This document shows positions 57,652 through 64,000 of a stretch of 64,000 nt of DNA, piece after piece (the first letter of the stretch is position 1; every line of letters begins with the position of its first letter). A program made the position numbers and the translations under genes. Location: assembly GCF_900156335.1 (NCBI RefSeq), contig NZ_FTMZ01000023.1:1-64000 (forward strand). The letters run 5' to 3'. The stretch comes from Sphaerotilus natans (GTDB lineage: Bacteria; Pseudomonadota; Gammaproteobacteria; Burkholderiales; Burkholderiaceae_C). The notes beneath the pieces are model-generated. The model had not been told where the DNA came from and made no database searches. It saw nothing but the letters and a program-made list of their open reading frames with translations.

Positions 57652-58467
57652 TCAGCCGCGGCCGACAAAGGGCATCGCGCTGGCCATCACCGTCATCTGC
57701 AGCACATTGGCCGACAGCGGCAGCGCGGCCATCTGCAGCACCGCGTCGGCGGCATGCTGCACGTCCATCACCGGCTCGACCTTCAGCGAGCCGTCGGCCT
57801 GGCGAATGCCGGCGCTCATCGCCGTGGTCATGTCGGAGGCGGCGTTGCCGATGTCGATCTGGCCGACGGCGATGTTCCAGGCGCGGCCGTCGAGCGCCGC
57901 TGTCTTCGTCAGGCCGGTGATCGCATGCTTGGTCGCGGCGTAGGCCACCGAGCCGGGGCGCGGCACCTGCGCCGAGATCGAACCGTTGTGGATGATGCGC
58001 CCGCCCTGCGGCGCTTGCGCCTTCATCGTGCGGAAAGCCTCGCGGGTGCACAGGAACATGCCCGTCAGGTTGGTGTCGACCGAGCGCTGCCAGTCGGCCA
58101 GCGTCACGTCCTCGATCGAGACGCCCTGCGTGAAGATGCCGGCGTTGTTGAACAGCACGTCGACGCGACCGAAGCGCGCGGACGCGGCGGCGAACAGCGC
58201 TGCGACCGCGACCTCGTCGGTCACGTCGGTGGGCACGGCGAGCGTGCGCTCGCGCACGCCGGCCTCAGGCTGCGCGGCCTCGGCCTCGTCGATCACCGCC
58301 TGCAGCCGCTCCAGACGGCGGCCGGCCAGCACGACGGACCAGCCCGCACGCAGGAAGGTCAGCGTGCACGCGCGACCAATGCCGCTGCCCGCACCGGTGA
58401 TCAGCACAGTGCGCGAGACACGGGGCGAGCCGCAGGACGAGGGGGAAGAGGACAGGACGTCGGACAT
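57652..58467 (-). CDS. Short-chain dehydrogenase/reductase
   Basis: A 271-residue NAD(P)-dependent oxidoreductase with the cofactor motif [11 protein letters not shown] (TGxxxGxG), the NNAG motif in LFNNAGIF, catalytic Ser in [10 protein letters not shown] and the YxxxK pair in YAATKHA. The substrate is unknown. The ATG at 58467 gives [20 protein letters not shown]. Upstream is a 318-base gap with a terminator-like hairpin 71 bases before the start. Confidence 0.92.
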   Translation of the reverse strand: MSDVLSSSPSSCGSPRVSRTVLITGAGSGIGRACTLTFLRAGWSVVLAGRRLERLQAVIDEAEAAQPEAGVRERTLAVPTDVTDEVAVAALFAAASARFGRVDVLFNNAGIFTQGVSIEDVTLADWQRSVDTNLTGMFLCTREAFRTMKAQAPQGGRIIHNGSISAQVPRPGSVAYAATKHAITGLTKTAALDGRAWNIAVGQIDIGNAASDMTTAMSAGIRQADGSLKVEPVMDVQHAADAVLQMAALPLSANVLQMTVMASAMPFVGRG

Positions 58468-58528
58468 GGGCGGGGACTCTCGGCCGTTCGGGTTTCTGGG
58501 GTCCCGATGATGCGCGATCCGCTCGCCA

Positions 58529-58558
58529 CAAATAAGAACCCCGCCACGTGTGGCGGGG
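58529..58558 (-). terminator. Intrinsic terminator in the gap before the SDR gene
   Basis: On the minus strand CCCCGCCA pairs with TGGCGGGG around CACG, followed by TTCTTATTTG (58529-58538). It is 71 bases upstream of the short-chain dehydrogenase start, and could end the transcript of the bestrophin gene or an RNA gene in the gap. Confidence 0.75.
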
Positions 58559-58785
58559 CCTCCCTGGATGCATATTCGACCTGTCGCCAGACCGAGTCCA
58601 TGGTGCAGAAGAGCGGGGACTGCAACCCCGCATACACGAATGGAATGGAGCCGATAAGTGGAAAAACGATATGGATCCAACCATATCCGGACTTTCCCGC
58701 CCCGAAAACCCCTCGTTCCGGGGCAGCGGAAAATTGCCGTGACGAAAGTCGGAGGCAGACAGGATCCAGCACGGATCCGACGGAT
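58559..58785 (-). ncRNA. Candidate structured RNA in an AT-richer gap
   Basis: Read on the minus strand, this 227-base non-coding stretch holds several separate hairpins: GGATCC-GTGCT-GGATCC, GCCCCG...CGGGGC, GATATGG-TTGGAT-CCATATC and GCGGGG-TTGCAGT-CCCCGC. It ends in the terminator just downstream. It is visibly less GC-rich than the genes around it and has no convincing protein frame. It may be a small RNA, a riboswitch-type leader of the SDR gene or a decayed element. No known RNA family was recognised. Confidence 0.3.
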
Positions 58786-59694
58786 TCAGGTCAGCACGCA
58801 GTCGACCGGCCGCAGCGGCGCCGGCAGATCGCGGTCCCCGAGCAGTTCGCGCACCGAGGCCTCGATGTTGACGCTCATCGCATCCAGCGCCAGATCGTTG
58901 GGCGAGGTGCCGAAGGGCTCCTCGATCTCGTCGCCCAGCGCCTCGATCGCGAAGAAGGTGTAGGCGACGAAGGTCACCATCAGCGGTGTCATCACCCCGA
59001 TCGAGTCCAGCAGCCCGAAGGGCAGCATCAGGCAGTAGAGGTAGACGGTCCGGTGCAGGATCACCGAGTAGGTGAAGGGCAGCGGCGTGTAGGCGATGCG
59101 CTCGCAGCCGCCGTAGGCATCGTTCAGGCCGGTCAGGCTCTGGTCGATCTGCATCGCCAGCACCGAGTCGAGCCGGCCGGCATCGCGCTGCTCGCGCACC
59201 CAGCGCGACAGCCACAGCAGCACCGCCATCGCCGCAAAGCGCCGCGACAGCACCTCATCGGCCACCTCGGCGGGCAGCAGCCGGCGCAGATCGTCCTCGC
59301 CGCTGCGGCCGCGGAACTGGTGGCGCGCCGCATGCACGAAGGCCGCCAGACCCAGCACGAAGGGCCGCGCGGTGGCGACATCGGTCATCGTCACCGCCAG
59401 GCGCGCGGCGCTGCGGGCATCGGTCAGCAAACGCCCCCAGAGCTTGCGCGCCTCCCAGTAGCGGTCATAGCTGGCGCTGTTGCGGAACCCCAGGAAGATC
59501 GCCAGCGCGACCCCGACCAGCGAGAACGGCACCGCCGTCAGCGTGATCTTGTGATGCAGCAGCTGGCCATGAAAGGCCACCACCAGCACCGACAGCAGCA
59601 GGATGCACAGCAGCTGCGGCGTGATGCGATGAAGGATCGAGCCGCGCACGACGAACAGCATGCGCAGCCAATGGGGACGGGGGCGGACAATCAC
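58786..59694 (-). CDS. Bestrophin-family anion channel-like protein
   Basis: A 302-residue inner-membrane protein of the bestrophin/UPF0187 family (YneE-like), with conserved FLGFRNSASYDRYWEARKLW, PLPFTYSVILHRTVYLYCL and the acidic EALGDEIEEPFGTSPNDLAL. Bacterial bestrophins form pentameric channels. The start is GTG at 59694, giving MIVRPRPHWLRMLFVVRGSI, which agrees with related proteins. It is 76 bases downstream of the universal stress protein gene, same strand, and may share its transcript. Confidence 0.9.
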   Translation of the reverse strand: MIVRPRPHWLRMLFVVRGSILHRITPQLLCILLLSVLVVAFHGQLLHHKITLTAVPFSLVGVALAIFLGFRNSASYDRYWEARKLWGRLLTDARSAARLAVTMTDVATARPFVLGLAAFVHAARHQFRGRSGEDDLRRLLPAEVADEVLSRRFAAMAVLLWLSRWVREQRDAGRLDSVLAMQIDQSLTGLNDAYGGCERIAYTPLPFTYSVILHRTVYLYCLMLPFGLLDSIGVMTPLMVTFVAYTFFAIEALGDEIEEPFGTSPNDLALDAMSVNIEASVRELLGDRDLPAPLRPVDCVLT

Positions 59695-59770
59695 GGCGAT
59701 TCAGGCCTGCGACGGCAAAGGCCGCAGTCTCGCCGAAATCGCCGCCTCGACCCCACGAGGCTCTGCAGGC

Positions 59771-60214
59771 TCAGTGCAGGACCAGCATCGCCACCTTGGT
59801 GCGCGACATCACGTTCTTGGTGTGCGAGCCGAACAGCATCTCGCCGAACAGGCCGCGACCATGGGTGACCATCAGGATCAGATCGGCCTGGACCAGATCG
59901 GCCACCTCGGCGATGGTCGCGTCGGTCTGGTCGCTGCGACGGTACTCGCTCTCGAAGGGCACGCCGCATTCGCGGGCGCGCTGCGCAAAGCTGTCGAGCA
60001 CCGCATGGGCGTGGGCTTCGGTGCGGGCCTCATGCGCCTCGATCTTGCGGGCGAAGGTGGTCGGGCTGGCGTTGACCGCCGCCAGCGGAATGTCGGGCTC
60101 GCAGACGAAGCCGGTCACGCGCGCGCCCAGCTTCAGCGCCAGCTCCAGGCTGGCATCCATCGCACGCACCGAGAGTTCGGAGCCGTCGACCGGGACAAAG
60201 ATGTGCTTGAACAT
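59771..60214 (-). CDS. Universal stress protein (UspA family)
   Basis: A 147-residue cytoplasmic protein with the Usp fold: MFKHIFVPVDGSELSVRAMD at the start and the nucleotide-binding MVTHGRGLFGEMLFGSHT at the end. Such proteins are induced by growth arrest or low oxygen in many bacteria. A perfect FNR/ANR box lies 60 bases upstream of the start, so it is likely switched on under oxygen limitation. Confidence 0.93.
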   Translation of the reverse strand: MFKHIFVPVDGSELSVRAMDASLELALKLGARVTGFVCEPDIPLAAVNASPTTFARKIEAHEARTEAHAHAVLDSFAQRARECGVPFESEYRRSDQTDATIAEVADLVQADLILMVTHGRGLFGEMLFGSHTKNVMSRTKVAMLVLH

Positions 60215-60273
60215 GGTGAATCTGCGGATCGGGTTGTAACGGTTCCACTCTAGGGTTTGCCCGCCATCCGGTC

Positions 60274-60287
60274 TTGATGGACATCAA
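60274..60287. promoter_or_regulatory. FNR/ANR/Crp-Fnr-type box upstream of the usp gene
   Basis: TTGATGGACATCAA is a perfect match to TTGAT-N4-ATCAA. Its centre is 66 bases upstream of the usp start codon. A -10-like TAGAGT (minus strand, 60247-60252) lies about 21 bases downstream of the box, the distance of a class II activated promoter. Confidence 0.8.
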
Positions 60288-60353
60288 GAAAAACCGCTCG
60301 CCAGGCCGAATTCGCACGGAATCCGGCGAAGTGCCGCAACACCATTCCGGTAC

Positions 60354-60369
60354 CTTTTGGCACCAAAAG
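60354..60369. promoter_or_regulatory. Palindrome upstream of the hybrid kinase
   Basis: CTTTTGGCACCAAAAG has perfect 7-base arms around CA. It lies 92 bases before the kinase start and could be an operator. No known regulator is assigned to this site. Confidence 0.35.
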
Positions 60370-60460
60370 TCCGTCAATCACGGCATGGCAGCCGAGATTG
60401 TTGCGATTTCATGGCAGGCCTGCGGGTTTGCGCTAGGCTTCATCTCTTTCACATTTGCCA

Positions 60461-63171
<2,711 letters not shown>

Positions 63172-63175
<4 letters not shown>

Positions 63176-64000
63176 CCACTGCACCCGACCGCGCCATGCC
63201 GAAGATCCTCCTGGTCGACGACACGCCGCAGAACATCGCGCTGCTCGAGGACACGCTGTCCGCCTTCGAGGCCGACCTGCTGGCCGCCACCAGCGGCGAG
63301 CGCGCGATCGAGCTGGCCGGCCGCCTGCACCCGGACCTGATCCTGCTCGACGTGATGATGCCGCCCGGCATCGACGGCTTCGAGACCTGCCGCCGGCTCA
63401 AGGCCGATCCGGCCACCGCGGACATTCCGGTCATCTTCGTGACCGCCCGCAGCGACGATGTGGCCACCGGCTTCGCCGCGGGCGGCGCCGACTACATCAC
63501 CAAGCCGATCGTGGCCGGCGAGGTGCGCGCCCGGGTGCACCACCAGCTCGAGCGCCGCAGCCTGCTGCAGTCGCTGCGCCGGCTCAACCGCGAGCTCGAG
63601 GACCGGGTGCGCGAGCGCACCGCGGAGCTGACCCGCACCAATCTGCAGCTGCGCCAGGAAGTGCGCGAGCGCCGCTACATGCAGGACCGGCTGAACTATC
63701 TGGCCAGCCATGACTTCGTCACCCGGCTGCACAACCGCCAGGCGCTGGACGCGCAGGTCTCGGAGCGGCTGGCGCGGCTGCAGCTCGAAGCCGCTCCGGC
63801 GAGCAGCCCGGTGCTGATGCTGATCGACATCGACCAGTTCCGCCGGGTCAACGACAGCTGCGGCTGCATCGCCGGCGACGAGCTGCTGCGCCAGTTCGCC
63901 GACCTGCTCGCCGGGCTGGTCGGGCGCGAGGACTTTCTGGCCCGGCTCGGCGCCGACCAGTTCGCGCTGCTGGCCGAGGACCGCAGCGGCGATGCCGGCG
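63172..64000 (+). CDS. Response regulator with degenerate GGDEF domain (cut by right edge)
   Basis: The first 276 residues of a longer protein. An N-terminal receiver domain (MPKILLVDDTPQNIALLEDT, phospho-Asp in LLDVMMPPGIDG, Lys in TKPIVAGEV) is followed by a coiled-coil linker and a GGDEF domain. The loop where GGDEF should be reads GADQF, so cyclase activity is probably lost; such domains often bind GTP and regulate an attached EAL domain, which may lie past the edge. It is coupled to the hybrid kinase by ATGA and is likely its partner. Confidence 0.88.

Noticed and set aside
58665-58710. A GGGAAAGTCCGG segment resembling a conserved RNase P RNA block
   Set aside because: The rest of the RNase P RNA consensus and its length (about 350-400 bases) are absent.

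Overview
The window looks like chromosomal DNA from a high-GC betaproteobacterium of the order Burkholderiales. The evidence is the GC-rich codon use throughout, a bacterial RNA polymerase alpha/ribosomal-protein cluster, a proteobacterial-type glutamate-cysteine ligase, a GTP-type PEP carboxykinase, a Bug-family (tripartite tricarboxylate) binding protein and a B12-dependent ribonucleotide reductase. I cannot name a genus. No rRNA, CRISPR array, prophage or insertion sequence was seen. The one clear mobile element is an intein.

Left part (1-17160). The 3' end of tuf and then rpsJ lie on the plus strand, closed by a strong terminator. A divergent LysR/MFS pair, a secreted CAP-domain protein, two tandem copies of a small cysteine-motif protein, a cupin and a diguanylate cyclase follow. 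On the minus strand, a long ribosomal block runs rplN-rplX-rplE-rpsN-rpsH-rplF-rplR-rpsE-rpmD-rplO-secY-infA-rpmJ-rpsM-rpsK-rpsD-rpoA-rplQ and ends in two identical initiator tRNA genes. The genes that usually sit between rpsJ and rplN (rplC to rpsQ) are absent, so the classical S10-spc-alpha cluster is broken and its two pieces are inverted relative to each other. The spc piece has its own consensus promoter, just downstream of gshA.

Middle part (17160-35900). glnK-amtB form a nitrogen-regulated operon with a sigma-54 promoter. Next come housekeeping genes (comM-like, rfaE2, rsmE, rdgC, pckG, yaeQ, prfC), an aldo/keto reductase, a membrane diguanylate cyclase and a MocR-type regulator divergent from a DUF2917 gene. 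A DinG-like helicase gene is interrupted by a frameshift.

Right part (35900-64000). A minus-strand catabolic operon combines a class III CoA-transferase, an HMG-CoA-lyase-like enzyme, a VOC protein, a Bug binding protein, a D-2-hydroxyacid dehydrogenase and a glycerate kinase. Together these suggest uptake, CoA activation and cleavage of an organic acid, with a 2-oxo or hydroxy acid product sent to glycolysis. Beyond it lie an Mrr-like protein with lost active-site residues, a dioxygenase, a metallo-beta-lactamase protein, a Crp/Fnr regulator with an almost leaderless promoter, an AmpG-like transporter, a thioredoxin, a CheY-like/MCP-like pair carrying a CheZ-like motif, an intein-containing nrdJ flanked by two DUF59-like genes, a structured intergenic region, an FNR-box-controlled universal stress protein, and a hybrid histidine kinase coupled to a response regulator with a degenerate GGDEF domain cut by the right edge.
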